DNA of 64,000 nucleotides from Leisingera daeponensis DSM 23529 (GTDB taxonomy: Bacteria; Pseudomonadota; Alphaproteobacteria; Rhodobacterales; Rhodobacteraceae): positions 3,187,725 to 3,251,724 of the forward strand of contig NZ_KI421500.1 of assembly GCF_000473145.1 (NCBI RefSeq), written 5' to 3'. A model generated the notes under the pieces. The model searched no databases and was not told where the DNA came from. It saw only the letters and a program-made list of their open reading frames with translations. Shown in pieces: positions 44,775 to 53,526 of the stretch (the stretch's first letter is position 1; the number at the start of each line of letters is the position of its first letter). Position numbers and translations under genes: made by a program.

Positions 44775-45590
44775 CTATTGAAATAAACCGGCAATCCGCT
44801 GGCCGAGACCGCGTTTTTTGCGGGCGGCGGCCGCTTTGGCCCCCGTTTCGGGGCCTGCGGGCCGGACCCGGGGCCGCGGCGCTGCGGGTGCGGCTGCTGC
44901 CGGGGCCTGCGCCTGTTCCAGGGCGGGCAGGGTGGAGGCCTCCAGCGTGCGGTGGGTCACCTCGTTCAGCAGGGCGGCGCCGTGGCTGCCCAGGGCGCTG
45001 CTGCCGCCGGGCGCGTAAAGCGCCAGCGCGATCAGGTGGCGGTCCAGCACAAAGGCGCCGCGCCAGTGCACCGGGCTGGCGCCCTTGGCCACGGCGTCGG
45101 GGAATTCCAGCCTGACCAGCGGCAGCAGCTGATCCTCGCGGCTTTCCAGCAGCCGGGCGCCGGGGAACATCGCGGCGATGTCGCTGGCCCGCGGCGCCAG
45201 GGCATTCTGCCTGGCGGGGCCGATGGAGGCGGTCAGCACCGCCGCCTTGCGGGCGCCGAACCAGCCCCGCCCCTCCAGCCGGCTGCAATGTGCGATCAGG
45301 GCAAAGCCGCCGCCGTCCTGCGGCACGCTGCTGCGGCGGTCGAAACAGTAGCTTTCCGGCGCGGCCAGCATCACCTCGCCGTTGGCAAAGGACATCACCT
45401 GGTTGTCCTGCCGGGCAATGAGGTCAGCGCCGCGGGCGGCAAAGGAGAACTCTTGCGGCGCAGGGCTGCAGGCGGTCAGCAACGCACCGGTCAGCGCCGC
45501 CGCAACGGCCTTGGCCAATGGCCCGAAGTTCGGCGCCTTTCCGCCGTCCGGCGGAAAAGGCGCGGGTTTTCCGCTGGTTGTTCTGCTCAC
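44775..45590 (-). CDS. Putative lipoprotein with hairpin-encoded N-terminal extension
   Basis: A 271-aa protein. A lipobox LLTAC (Cys41) follows the hydrophobic stretch AVAAALTGALLTAC, so it should be outer-membrane or periplasmic lipoprotein, but its n-region is 28 residues long, much more than usual. Codons 10-20 of that region are encoded by a perfect GC hairpin (45533-45563). The C-terminus is proline/alanine-rich then basic (AAARKKRGLGQRIAGLFQ). Family not recognised. The GTG start at 45590 has a weak ribosome-binding site; TTG 45518 would give a conventional signal peptide. Confidence 0.6.
   Translation of the reverse strand: MSRTTSGKPAPFPPDGGKAPNFGPLAKAVAAALTGALLTACSPAPQEFSFAARGADLIARQDNQVMSFANGEVMLAAPESYCFDRRSSVPQDGGGFALIAHCSRLEGRGWFGARKAAVLTASIGPARQNALAPRASDIAAMFPGARLLESREDQLLPLVRLEFPDAVAKGASPVHWRGAFVLDRHLIALALYAPGGSSALGSHGAALLNEVTHRTLEASTLPALEQAQAPAAAAPAAPRPRVRPAGPETGAKAAAARKKRGLGQRIAGLFQ
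45533..45563 (-). repeat. GC hairpin inside the coding start of the lipoprotein gene
   Basis: GCGCCTTTCCGCCG pairs with CGGCGG-AAAAGGCGC across a 2-nt loop with one bulged A. Same style as intergenic hairpins, here in the N-terminal coding region. Confidence 0.55.
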
Positions 45591-45745
45591 TTCTGCCCCT
45601 GCCGCGCTTGTTTTTTGTAAAATCCATAGCGGGCGGGCGCGCAGACGGGCAAGAGCGAACCGGCCCCGGGCTCCGATGCCTTGCCTTGGCGTTGCAGCAA
45701 TGCATAACGTTGGCGCACCTTGCCGCCACCCGGACCGGAGGAACC

Positions 45746-46636
45746 ATGCTGCACAGTCACAGCTACAGAGCGCATGAGGCCCTGGTGCGGTTCGCCCGGG
45801 TGCAGCCGCAGCTGTGGCGGCTGATGCTGGGGCTGATGCTGGTGGCGGCGGTCAGTTTTGCGATGACGGCGGCGCTGCAGGTGACGGTGGCGGGGCTGTT
45901 TCCCGGCGCCTGGCTGCAGGGGCTGGCCGATGGCAGCAACCCAGGCGCGATGCTGGTGCTTTTGGGCAGCTTTGCCTTCCTGTCGCTGGGCGTTGCAATG
46001 GCGGCGCGTCTGTTTCACCAGCGCGGCTTTGCCACTGTGACCGGGCATCTGCGGCCGCTGGTGCGGCAGTTCGGGCAGGTCAGCCTGTATCTGCTGGGCC
46101 TTGGCCTGCTGCTGATGGCGCTGCCGCCCTATGGCATGGGGCCGCCGATGACGCCCAACCTGCCATTCTGGACCTGGCTGGGCATCCTGCCGCTGTCGAT
46201 TGCTGCGGTGCTGGTGCAGACGGGATCTGAGGAGATCCTGTTCCGCGGCTACATCCAGCAGGCGCTGGCGGCGCGCTTCCGCAGCCCGGCGGTCTGGCTG
46301 GTGGCGCCCTCGGCGCTGTTTGCGCTGGGCCACTACCTGCCTGTTGATGCGGGCGAAAACGCGCTGCTGATCACCGCCTGGGCCGGGCTGTTCGGGCTGC
46401 TGATGGCGGACCTGACGGCGCGGGCCGGCACCCTGGGGCCGGCGATGGCGGTGCATTTCTTCAACAACGCCGCAGCCCTCCTGCTGTTTGCCTCGCCGAC
46501 CAGCCTGAACGGGCTGGCCTTGTACCTGATCCCCTTTGACATGGCCGACACCGGCAACCTGCGCCCGTGGATGGCTGTCGACTTTGCGCTGATGCTGGTC
46601 AGCTGGCTGACAGCACGGCTTGCCATACGCCGCTGA
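45746..46636 (+). CDS. CPBP family intramembrane metalloprotease
   Basis: A 296-aa membrane protein with about eight helices and the CPBP (Abi/CAAX) protease motifs: SEEILFRGYIQ (E162, E163, R167), FALGH (H196) and HFFNN (H237, N241). In bacteria these cleave or modify membrane-tethered proteins, sometimes bacteriocin-immunity related; the client here is unknown. ATG 45746 follows GGAGG by 5 nt. It diverges from the lipoprotein gene and precedes accD by 63 bp. Confidence 0.88.
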   Translation: MLHSHSYRAHEALVRFARVQPQLWRLMLGLMLVAAVSFAMTAALQVTVAGLFPGAWLQGLADGSNPGAMLVLLGSFAFLSLGVAMAARLFHQRGFATVTGHLRPLVRQFGQVSLYLLGLGLLLMALPPYGMGPPMTPNLPFWTWLGILPLSIAAVLVQTGSEEILFRGYIQQALAARFRSPAVWLVAPSALFALGHYLPVDAGENALLITAWAGLFGLLMADLTARAGTLGPAMAVHFFNNAAALLLFASPTSLNGLALYLIPFDMADTGNLRPWMAVDFALMLVSWLTARLAIRR

Positions 46637-46699
46637 TTGCAATTGCGGCAAATGCGCCTTATCTGGGGGGCAAACCGCGCCCCCGGAGAGGCAAGCAAT

Positions 46700-47650
46700 A
46701 TGAACTGGATCACCAACTACGTCCGGCCCAAGATCAACTCGATCTTTTCGCGCCGCGAAGTGCCCGAGAACCTGTGGCAGAAGTGCGATGAATGCGGCAC
46801 CATGCTGTTTCACCGCGAGCTGAGCGACAACCAGAACGTCTGCACCAGCTGCGGCCACCATATGAACATCACCCCGCGCGACCGCTTCACCGCGCTGTTT
46901 GACGGCGGCGTGTTCACCGAAGTTGATGTGCCGGAGCCGCTGACCGATCCCTTGAAGTTCAAGGATCAGAAGAAATACCCGGAGCGGATCAAGGCCGCGC
47001 AGAAGAAGACCGGCGAGAAAGACGCGATGCTGGTGGCCGCGGGCGAGATCGGGCGCACCCCGATCATCGCGGCTGCGCAGGACTTCTCCTACATGGGCGG
47101 CTCGATGGGCATGTATGTGGGCAACGCCATCATCGCCGCGGCTGAGGAAGCGGTGAAGCTGGGCCGCCCGCTGGTCTTGTTCTCTGCGGCCGGCGGCGCC
47201 CGGATGCAGGAAGGCATCCTGTCGCTGATGCAGATGCCGCGCACCACCGTTGCGGTGGAGATGCTGAAAGAGGCCGGGCTGCCCTATATCGTGGTGCTGA
47301 CCCATCCGACCACCGGCGGCGTGACCGCGTCTTATGCGATGCTGGGCGACGTGCATATCGCCGAGCCGAACGCGCTGATCTGCTTTGCGGGCCCGCGGGT
47401 GATCGAGCAGACCATCCGCGAGAAGCTGCCCGACGGCTTCCAGCGTGCCGAGTACCTGCTGGACCACGGCATGCTGGACCGGGTGACCCCGCGCACCGAA
47501 ATGCGCCAGGAGCTGATCACCATCATCCGGATGCTGATGGGCCTGCCGCCGCAGGTGGTGGGCGATCTGCCGGTGCCGGAGAAGGAAGAGGCGCCCGAGG
47601 CCGCAAATGCGCCGGCCGATGGCGCTCCCAGTGAAGAAGCAGCCGAGTAA
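46700..47650 (+). CDS. accD: Acetyl-CoA carboxylase carboxyltransferase subunit beta
   Basis: A 316-aa AccD, transferring CO2 from biotin to acetyl-CoA in the first step of fatty acid synthesis. The N-terminal zinc ribbon is C29, C32, C48, C51, followed by the crotonase-fold domain with [11 protein letters not shown] and [13 protein letters not shown]. Its acidic/alanine C-terminal tail ([18 protein letters not shown]) is typical of alphaproteobacterial AccD. ATG 46700 gives [12 protein letters not shown]. folC follows, the common accD-folC pair, here separated by a terminator. Confidence 0.96.
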   Translation: MNWITNYVRPKINSIFSRREVPENLWQKCDECGTMLFHRELSDNQNVCTSCGHHMNITPRDRFTALFDGGVFTEVDVPEPLTDPLKFKDQKKYPERIKAAQKKTGEKDAMLVAAGEIGRTPIIAAAQDFSYMGGSMGMYVGNAIIAAAEEAVKLGRPLVLFSAAGGARMQEGILSLMQMPRTTVAVEMLKEAGLPYIVVLTHPTTGGVTASYAMLGDVHIAEPNALICFAGPRVIEQTIREKLPDGFQRAEYLLDHGMLDRVTPRTEMRQELITIIRMLMGLPPQVVGDLPVPEKEEAPEAANAPADGAPSEEAAE

Positions 47651-47689
47651 ACCGGCCTATAGTGAAACGCCTGGCCGCCTGGCCGGGCC

Positions 47690-47723
47690 GCGCCCGTCCT
47701 TATCAGGGCGGGCGCTGTTTTTT
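47690..47723 (+). terminator. Terminator between accD and folC
   Basis: A 10-bp stem (47690-47699 with 47706-47715, one T-G pair), 6-nt loop TTATCA, ending GGGCGGGCGCTG then six Ts. The stem has the same GGGCG(G)GCGCTG core as the extragenic repeats. It begins 40 bp after the accD stop. Confidence 0.75.
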
Positions 47724-47760
47724 GCCACCTAAGACACTCCGATCTGACAGGACCAGGCTG

Positions 47761-49029
47761 ATGACCCAGACCTCCGACGCGATCCTCGCCCGCATGATGG
47801 CGCTGCACCCCAAGATCATCGACCTGACGCTGGACCGGGTCTGGCGGCTGCTGGCCGCCTTGGACAACCCGCAGGACAAGCTGCCGCCGGTGATCCACCT
47901 GGCGGGCACCAACGGCAAGGGCTCGACCCAGGCGATGATCCGGGCGGGGCTTGAGGGGATGGGCAAGAGTGTTCACGCCTATACCTCGCCGCATCTGGCG
48001 CGCTTTCACGAGCGGATCCGCCTGGCGGGGGAGCTGATCTCGGAGCCGCATCTGACCGAGGTGCTGGATGAGTGCTACGCCAGCAACGGCGGCGGGAACA
48101 TCACCTATTTCGAGATCACCACGGCGGCAGGGCTGCTGGCGTTTTCGCGCACCCCTGCGGATTACACGCTGCTGGAGGTGGGCCTGGGCGGTCGGCTGGA
48201 TGCGACCAATGTGATCACCCCGGCGCTCAGCGTGATCACCCCGGTTTCGATCGACCATGAACAGTTCCTGGGCAACACGCTGGCCAAGATCGCCGCGGAA
48301 AAGGCGGGGATCATCAAGCGCGGCGTGCCGGTTGTGGTTGGCCCGCAGCCCGAAGAAGCGATGGAGGTGATCGAGGCCACCGCCGAACGCCTCGGCGCGC
48401 CCCTGATCGCCCATGGCCAGCACTGGCATGTCTGGGAGGAGCGCGGGCGGCTGGTGTTTCAGGACGAAACCGGCCTCTTGGACCTGCCGCTGCCGGTTCT
48501 GCTGGGCGCGCATCAGATCCAGAACGCCGGTGCAGCGCTGGCGGCGCTGCGCCATCTGGGCGCCGATGAGGCGGCCTGCGAGGCGGCGATGCTGAACGCC
48601 GAATGGCCCGCGCGGATGCAACGGCTCAAGACCGGCCCGCTGATCGAGGCCGCGCCGGAGGCTGAGCTGTGGCTGGACGGCGGCCACAACGCCGCGGCCG
48701 GCGTGGCGCTGGCGGATGTTCTGGCCAAGCTGCCGGAGCGTCCCACGCATCTGATCTGCGGTATGCTGAACACCAAGGACGTGCGCGGCTACATGGCCCC
48801 GCTGGCGCCGCATGTTGCAAGCCTCACGGCGGTTTCGATCCCCGGTGAGGCGAACACGCTGAGCGCCGGGGAGACCGAAGCCGCGGCCAGATCGGTGGGC
48901 ATCGAGGCCGGCACGGCGGAAAACCCGCTGGCGGCGCTGCAGGCGATTGCCGCCAAGGACCCGCAGGCGCGGGTGCTGATCTGCGGCTCGCTGTATCTGG
49001 CCGGTCACATCCTGCGCGAAAACGGCTGA
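47761..49029 (+). CDS. folC: Folylpolyglutamate synthase/dihydrofolate synthase
   Basis: A 422-aa FolC adding glutamate to folates. P-loop GTNGKGST at 49-56, the folate-binding TSPHLARFHERI, and VGLGGRLDATNVI. The C-terminal Mur-ligase-like domain has WLDGGHNAAAG. Length normal. ATG 47761 follows AGGCTG; the terminator upstream suggests its own promoter or read-through from accD. Its stop lies 2 bp from the stop of the next, convergent gene. Confidence 0.94.
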   Translation: MTQTSDAILARMMALHPKIIDLTLDRVWRLLAALDNPQDKLPPVIHLAGTNGKGSTQAMIRAGLEGMGKSVHAYTSPHLARFHERIRLAGELISEPHLTEVLDECYASNGGGNITYFEITTAAGLLAFSRTPADYTLLEVGLGGRLDATNVITPALSVITPVSIDHEQFLGNTLAKIAAEKAGIIKRGVPVVVGPQPEEAMEVIEATAERLGAPLIAHGQHWHVWEERGRLVFQDETGLLDLPLPVLLGAHQIQNAGAALAALRHLGADEAACEAAMLNAEWPARMQRLKTGPLIEAAPEAELWLDGGHNAAAGVALADVLAKLPERPTHLICGMLNTKDVRGYMAPLAPHVASLTAVSIPGEANTLSAGETEAAARSVGIEAGTAENPLAALQAIAAKDPQARVLICGSLYLAGHILRENG

Positions 49030-49031
49030 CC

Positions 49032-49484
49032 CTAGGATTCGGGTGGTGCGTTGTGCGAAAGCAGCCGCGCCTCCAGCAGGCGCTGTGCCTGATCAATAAT
49101 GCACAAGCGCGTGTTTGAGTGGTTGTTGTGGCGCACAAGTTTGACCGCGCCCGCGAGTGTGGCCAGAGATCCGGCGCCGCCCACCCAGAGGCCGACAAGA
49201 GCAGGCACACCGGTGACGGGCGCCGTCAGTCCGACGCCGATCACTATTGCCGTGACGCCGATGCCAGTGATCACATAGTCGGAGAGTGGCGGCGCCTTCT
49301 CGTTCTCCCGGGCCCGGGCCTGAGCCAGGAACTGCCGCCACCCGTCCACTTCCTCATAATCCCATTCGGCACGCGGGCGGTCAGTGCCGCTCCATTCCAG
49401 AATCTGCGAGGGATCCGCCGACAGCATGTCGACGCCATCGTCCAGATCCTCGGGGCTGAAGGCATTGGGCTGCGGCAGACGCAC
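49032..49484 (-). CDS. Unknown 2-TM protein (A of pair)
   Basis: A 150-aa protein: soluble acidic N-terminus (about 1-68, WRQFLAQARARENEKAP), two adjacent hydrophobic segments (YVITGIGVTAIVIGVGL and GVPALVGLWVGGAGSL), then a C-terminal DQAQRLLEARLL helix. I do not recognise it. Its organisation mirrors the next protein on the strand. GTG 49484 is used; no strong ribosome-binding site, so translation may be coupled to the upstream gene (11-bp gap). Confidence 0.55.
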   Translation of the reverse strand: MRLPQPNAFSPEDLDDGVDMLSADPSQILEWSGTDRPRAEWDYEEVDGWRQFLAQARARENEKAPPLSDYVITGIGVTAIVIGVGLTAPVTGVPALVGLWVGGAGSLATLAGAVKLVRHNNHSNTRLCIIDQAQRLLEARLLSHNAPPES

Positions 49485-49495
49485 GGAAACGCGGC

Positions 49496-49888
49496 CTAGA
49501 TGGCTTGACGCAGGCTGTGGAGTTTGGATTTGACTTTTGCCGCACCCTTGGCCGCACCCTCAGGAGAGCTGGCCTCCGGCGCCTGTTCTGCAATCAGCTT
49601 GGCAATGCGCCGGGAGGTCTCCTGAGCAACAAATGCCTGGCGCCGTTTGCGGTATCTGGATGACACGGCGGCGATCAGGCTGACCGCCGCGGCCAGGATC
49701 AGGACGGCGGGCACCGCGACCAGAGGATCGGGTGCAGGTTTGTAGGCGGCAACAAAGACGAGGCTGGCAACGATGCCGGAAGCGGCACCGCCAAGGGTTG
49801 CCAGGACGTCCTGCCAGGTGGAGCTGTACATCTCGCGCCCGCAGGCGGCCTGTGCGTCGGTCCAGCGCGGGCTTGTTTGGGTGGCCAT
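49496..49888 (-). CDS. Unknown 2-TM protein (B of pair)
   Basis: A 130-aa protein with N-terminal WTDAQAACGREMYSSTWQDV, two hydrophobic segments (GAASGIVASLVFVAAY and LVAVPAVLILAAAVSLIAAV) and a basic, helical C-terminus (RRQAFVAQETSRRIAKLIAEQ). Not a family I know. ATG 49888 is well placed (GGAGG, 6 nt). It lies 78 bp beyond the zapE stop, same strand, and may be read from zapE or from its own promoter. The length and 2-TM layout resemble SLATT-type proteins only superficially; no sequence claim is made. Confidence 0.55.
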   Translation of the reverse strand: MATQTSPRWTDAQAACGREMYSSTWQDVLATLGGAASGIVASLVFVAAYKPAPDPLVAVPAVLILAAAVSLIAAVSSRYRKRRQAFVAQETSRRIAKLIAEQAPEASSPEGAAKGAAKVKSKLHSLRQAI

Positions 49889-49966
49889 GATCAACCTCCG
49901 TTCAGGCCGCCAAGGATAAGCGCGACACGCGAAAATTGCAATCTCCCCGGCCGTGGCGGCCGGAAG

Positions 49967-51037
49967 TTACCCGCCGCTTCCCCAGTCCTTGTCCTGCATT
50001 TCCCTGAGGCGCGAGGCGGTGCGTTCGAATTCGAAGGTGCCTTCGCCCTCGACATAAAGCATTTCGGGCTGCGCCGCCGCCGAACAGATCAGCCGCACCT
50101 TGGCCTCGTACAAAGCGTCGATCAGGGTGACGAACCGTTTGGCCTCGTTGAAGTTGTTGCGTGACAGGCGGGGGATGTCCTCCATCACCAGCACTTTCAC
50201 TTCCTCGGCAATGGCGAGGTAGTCGCCCGGCCCCAGCATCTTGCCGCACAAGTCATAGAACGTGGCCCGCGCCACGCCGTTGCGGAAGGCGGGCAGGGTG
50301 ACTTCGCGGCCCTTCACCTCCAGCGTCAGCGGCTGCGCCGGGCCGCCCGAGAGATCCTCCCAGATCGCGCGGATCTGGGCGCGGGCCTCTGCGTCCACCG
50401 GCGAGAAATAGACCTGCGCGCCGGTCAGCCGGTCCTGGCGGTAATCGGTGGCGCTGGCCATCTCATGCACGTCCATATGCGCCTTGATCAGGCCGATGAA
50501 GGGCAGGAACAGCTGCCGGTTCAGGCCGTTCTTATAAAGGTCGTCCGGCACCCGGTTGGAGGTGGTGATCACGGTGACCCCGCCGGCAAACAGCGCCTCG
50601 AACAGGCGGCCCACGATCATCGCGTCGGTGATGTCGGTGATCTGCATCTCGTCAAAGGCCAGCAGCCGCACCGACTCCGCCACGCCCTTGGCCACCGGCG
50701 CCAGCGCATCCTCCACCCCGTTCTTGCGGGCCTCGTGCATCTGGGCGTGGATTTCCTGCATGAAGGCGTGGAAATGCACCCGGCGCGCGGGGATGCCGCC
50801 GAGGCTGTCGACGAACAGGTCCATCAGCATCGACTTGCCGCGCCCGACCCCGCCCCAGAGGTAGAGCCCCTTGACCGGCTCATACTCCGCCTTGCGGAAG
50901 AAGCCGCGTTTCACCGGCGGCGCCCTGAGGCCTTCGGCGATGCGGTCGAAATGGGGCAGCACAGCTTCCTGCGCCGGGTCCGGCTTCAGGTGGCCTGCGT
51001 CAATCTTCTGCCGGTAAAGCGTGGTCAGATGGGTCAT
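49967..51037 (-). CDS. zapE: Cell division protein ZapE (AFG1-like ATPase)
   Basis: A 356-aa AFG1/ZapE ATPase: Walker A WGGVGRGKSML near 61-71, Walker B LLAFDEMQ, and the family signature VTVITTSNRVPDDLYKNGLNRQLFLPFI. In E. coli ZapE destabilises FtsZ rings at low oxygen or stress; the mitochondrial relative aids respiratory complex turnover. ATG 51037 gives the usual MTHLTTLYR start; an upstream extension is antisense to nothing known but lacks support. Confidence 0.93.
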   Translation of the reverse strand: MTHLTTLYRQKIDAGHLKPDPAQEAVLPHFDRIAEGLRAPPVKRGFFRKAEYEPVKGLYLWGGVGRGKSMLMDLFVDSLGGIPARRVHFHAFMQEIHAQMHEARKNGVEDALAPVAKGVAESVRLLAFDEMQITDITDAMIVGRLFEALFAGGVTVITTSNRVPDDLYKNGLNRQLFLPFIGLIKAHMDVHEMASATDYRQDRLTGAQVYFSPVDAEARAQIRAIWEDLSGGPAQPLTLEVKGREVTLPAFRNGVARATFYDLCGKMLGPGDYLAIAEEVKVLVMEDIPRLSRNNFNEAKRFVTLIDALYEAKVRLICSAAAQPEMLYVEGEGTFEFERTASRLREMQDKDWGSGG

Positions 51038-51218
51038 GGGAGAAGGGATAGCGCGGGGCGCGGGGGATGGGAAGCGGGGCAATCAGGATTGAAACACAGC
51101 CGGCCCCCTGCGGCTTGTGCGCCTCGCATCAAAATTTCTTAATCATGCGCGCAAATTTCCTGATTTGACCGGGCAGTAAATTTCCTTGAGGGTTCACCGG
51201 CTTATCAGGAGAGAGCCG

Positions 51219-52463
51219 ATGGACCGTCCCGCGCCGCTGTTTACCCCCGTTCTGATCGTGGGCTGCATCATCATCATGGTGAGCTTTGCGGTGCGCGCGT
51301 CCTTTGGGGTGTTCCAGATCCCGATTGCCGAGGAGTTCGGCTGGCTGCGCTCGGAGTTTTCGCTGGCGATTGCCATTCAGAACCTGGCCTGGGGCATCGG
51401 GCAGCCCATTTTCGGCGCCATTGCCGAGAAAATCGGCGACCGCAAGGCGATCATCATGGGGGCTGTTGTCTATGCCGCAGGCCTTGTGCTGAGCGCCTGG
51501 GCCACGACGCCGTTTGAGATGCAGGCCTATGAGTGGCTGGTGGGGTTCGGCATTGCGGGCACCGGGTTTGGCGTGGTGCTGGCGGTTGTCGGGCGGGCAA
51601 GTTCCGATGAGAACCGGTCGATGTCGCTGGCGGTGGTCACGGCGGCCGGGTCGGCGGGGCAGATATTCGGGGCGCCGGCGGCGGAGTGGATGCTGGGGTT
51701 CCTCAGCTGGCAGAGCGTGTTCCTGATTTTTGCGGGCGCGGTGCTGGCGCTTATCCTGACCTTGCCGCTGATGCGGGCGCCAGTGGCGGCAAGCCGGGCG
51801 GAGCTGGAAGAGAGCATGGGCGCGATCCTGATGAAAGCGTTCAAGGATCCGTCCTATACGCTGATCTTCCTGGGCTTTTTCAGCTGCGGCTATCAGCTGG
51901 GCTTTATCACCGCGCATTTCCCGGCCTTCGTGACCGAGATGTGCGGGCCGATCCTGCCGGGCGGGGCGCTGCATGCGATCGGGATCACCACCACCTCGGC
52001 GCTGGGGGCGGCGGCGATTTCGCTGATCGGGGCGGCCAATGTGGGCGGCACGCTGCTGGCGGGCTACCTGGGCAAGCGGTATTCCAAGAAATACCTGCTG
52101 GCGGCGATCTATACCGGGCGCACCATTGCGGCGGCAGCCTTCATCCTGTTCCCGGTCACGCCGCTGAGCGTCATCGTCTTCTCGGTCGCGATGGGGTCGT
52201 TGTGGCTGGCGACGGTGCCGCTGACCTCGGGCCTGGTCGCGCATATCTACGGGCTGCGCTATATGGGCACGCTGTACGGCATCGTGTTTTTCAGCCACCA
52301 GCTGGGCAGCTTCCTGGGCGTCTGGCTGGGCGGGCGGATGTATGACACCTATGGCGATTACACCTTGGTCTGGTGGATCGGTGTGGCGGTCGGGGCGTTC
52401 AGCGCGATTGTGCATCTGCCGGTGAAGGAGCGCCCGCTGCCGCCGGCGGCGCTGGCGGCATGA
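51219..52463 (+). CDS. MFS transporter (oxalate/formate-antiporter-like)
   Basis: A 414-aa 12-helix carrier in the OFA/monocarboxylate-like subgroup: RASFGVFQIPIAEEFGWLRSEFSLAIA and GIGQPIFGAIAEKIGDRKAI (the cytoplasmic loop 2-3 motif). Probably carries organic acids; substrate unknown. ATG 51219 follows AGGAGAG. Upstream DNA (51082-51218) is comparatively AT-rich with TTGA-like promoter features. Convergent with the hydrolase gene. Confidence 0.85.
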   Translation: MDRPAPLFTPVLIVGCIIIMVSFAVRASFGVFQIPIAEEFGWLRSEFSLAIAIQNLAWGIGQPIFGAIAEKIGDRKAIIMGAVVYAAGLVLSAWATTPFEMQAYEWLVGFGIAGTGFGVVLAVVGRASSDENRSMSLAVVTAAGSAGQIFGAPAAEWMLGFLSWQSVFLIFAGAVLALILTLPLMRAPVAASRAELEESMGAILMKAFKDPSYTLIFLGFFSCGYQLGFITAHFPAFVTEMCGPILPGGALHAIGITTTSALGAAAISLIGAANVGGTLLAGYLGKRYSKKYLLAAIYTGRTIAAAAFILFPVTPLSVIVFSVAMGSLWLATVPLTSGLVAHIYGLRYMGTLYGIVFFSHQLGSFLGVWLGGRMYDTYGDYTLVWWIGVAVGAFSAIVHLPVKERPLPPAALAA

Positions 52464-52493
52464 CGCCGGCGGTCTGTTCCGGGGCGGTTTGAG

Positions 52494-52577
52494 GGACCGG
52501 GGCGCTGCCCGCTGCCATTGGGCTTGGACCAATGGCGCACCAATAGCAGCCCCCGGAGTATTTCCGGAAAGATGAAG
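52494..52577 (+). repeat. Composite extragenic repeat, copy 3
   Basis: The core GGGGCGCTGCCCG is followed by hairpin CCATTGG/CCAATGG (52515-52535) and then the GGAGTATTT...GGAAAGATGAAG motif (52555-52577). It fills the 127-bp gap between the convergent MFS and hydrolase genes and is the clearest fusion of both repeat types. Confidence 0.65.
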
Positions 52578-52590
52578 CTGGCGGGTTGGG

Positions 52591-53526
52591 TCAGCCGAGG
52601 CCGCGGCGGTGGTTCCGGGCGATGATCTCCAGCACCTGATCGGTGTGGGTATAGGGCAGACCGTGGTCGGCGCCCGCGATTTCCTCCTGCCGGACCGAGC
52701 GGGCGCGTTCGGCCAGGCGGCCGGGGGAGGTCGGCGGGATCACCGCGTCCTCCTGGCCCCAGATGGCCAGAGCCGGCACGCCCTTGCTGTGCAGGCTGCG
52801 CAACTCTTCGGTGAAATCCTGGTTCAGAATGCCGCGCAGGGAGGCGAGCACCGCGGGAATGAAGCCGCGGTAGCGCAGCTCCTGCTGCTGCAATGCGGTG
52901 ATGCCGGGGACCGAGGAGGGCAAATTGCGCCCGGCCCGGGTGCTGCGGATGTGCAGGGCGGGGTAAAGGGCGTGCATCAGCCAGTTTCCGATCAGGGGAA
53001 CATCGCGGATGATCCGGGTGAGCCGGTCCGGGCTGCGGCCGAAGCCGGCCGGGGCGAGCAGGATCAGCTCGCGCAGGCGGCCGGGATGGGCGGCGGCAAA
53101 GGCGGTGGCGATGGCGCCGCCCATGGAATAGCCGACCAGGGTGATATCCTCGCCCGCCTCCTGATCCGCCAGAAGCTCCTCCAGCTGGGTGAGGAAGAAG
53201 GCACGGTCCTGCGGGCCGCCTGGCCGGTCCGAGCAGCCGCGCCCGTAGAGGTCGTAGGTCAGCACCCGGTAGCCCATCGCGGCCAGCCCCCGGGCGATGC
53301 CGTTCCAGACGTAAGAAGGCGTGGTGAGCCCGTGCACGCAGACCGCAACGGGGCCGCGCAGCGGCCCCTGCCAGCGGTAATGGGTGAGGCCGCCGGAAAG
53401 CCGGGCAAAGGCGCCGGGGGCGGTTTGCCGCGCTGCGGCGTTCATCGGCTTGCGCAGCCGTTCGCGCAGCGGCGGGGCGATGATCAGGATCAGAAGGGCT
53501 GCCCCAAGGAGCAGCAGCCAGGTCAT
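52591..53526 (-). CDS. Alpha/beta hydrolase with N-terminal membrane anchor
   Basis: A 311-aa alpha/beta hydrolase behind an N-terminal helix (MTWLLLLGAALLILIIAPPL). Oxyanion VHGLTTPS, nucleophile elbow GYSMGG, catalytic Asp in WGQEDAVI and His in GADHGLPY complete the triad. Substrate unknown; lipase/esterase-like. The ATG at 53526 overlaps the cyclodeaminase stop as ATGA, fixing the start. Last gene of the DMT-HAD-cyclodeaminase-hydrolase operon. Confidence 0.85.
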   Translation of the reverse strand: MTWLLLLGAALLILIIAPPLRERLRKPMNAAARQTAPGAFARLSGGLTHYRWQGPLRGPVAVCVHGLTTPSYVWNGIARGLAAMGYRVLTYDLYGRGCSDRPGGPQDRAFFLTQLEELLADQEAGEDITLVGYSMGGAIATAFAAAHPGRLRELILLAPAGFGRSPDRLTRIIRDVPLIGNWLMHALYPALHIRSTRAGRNLPSSVPGITALQQQELRYRGFIPAVLASLRGILNQDFTEELRSLHSKGVPALAIWGQEDAVIPPTSPGRLAERARSVRQEEIAGADHGLPYTHTDQVLEIIARNHRRGLG

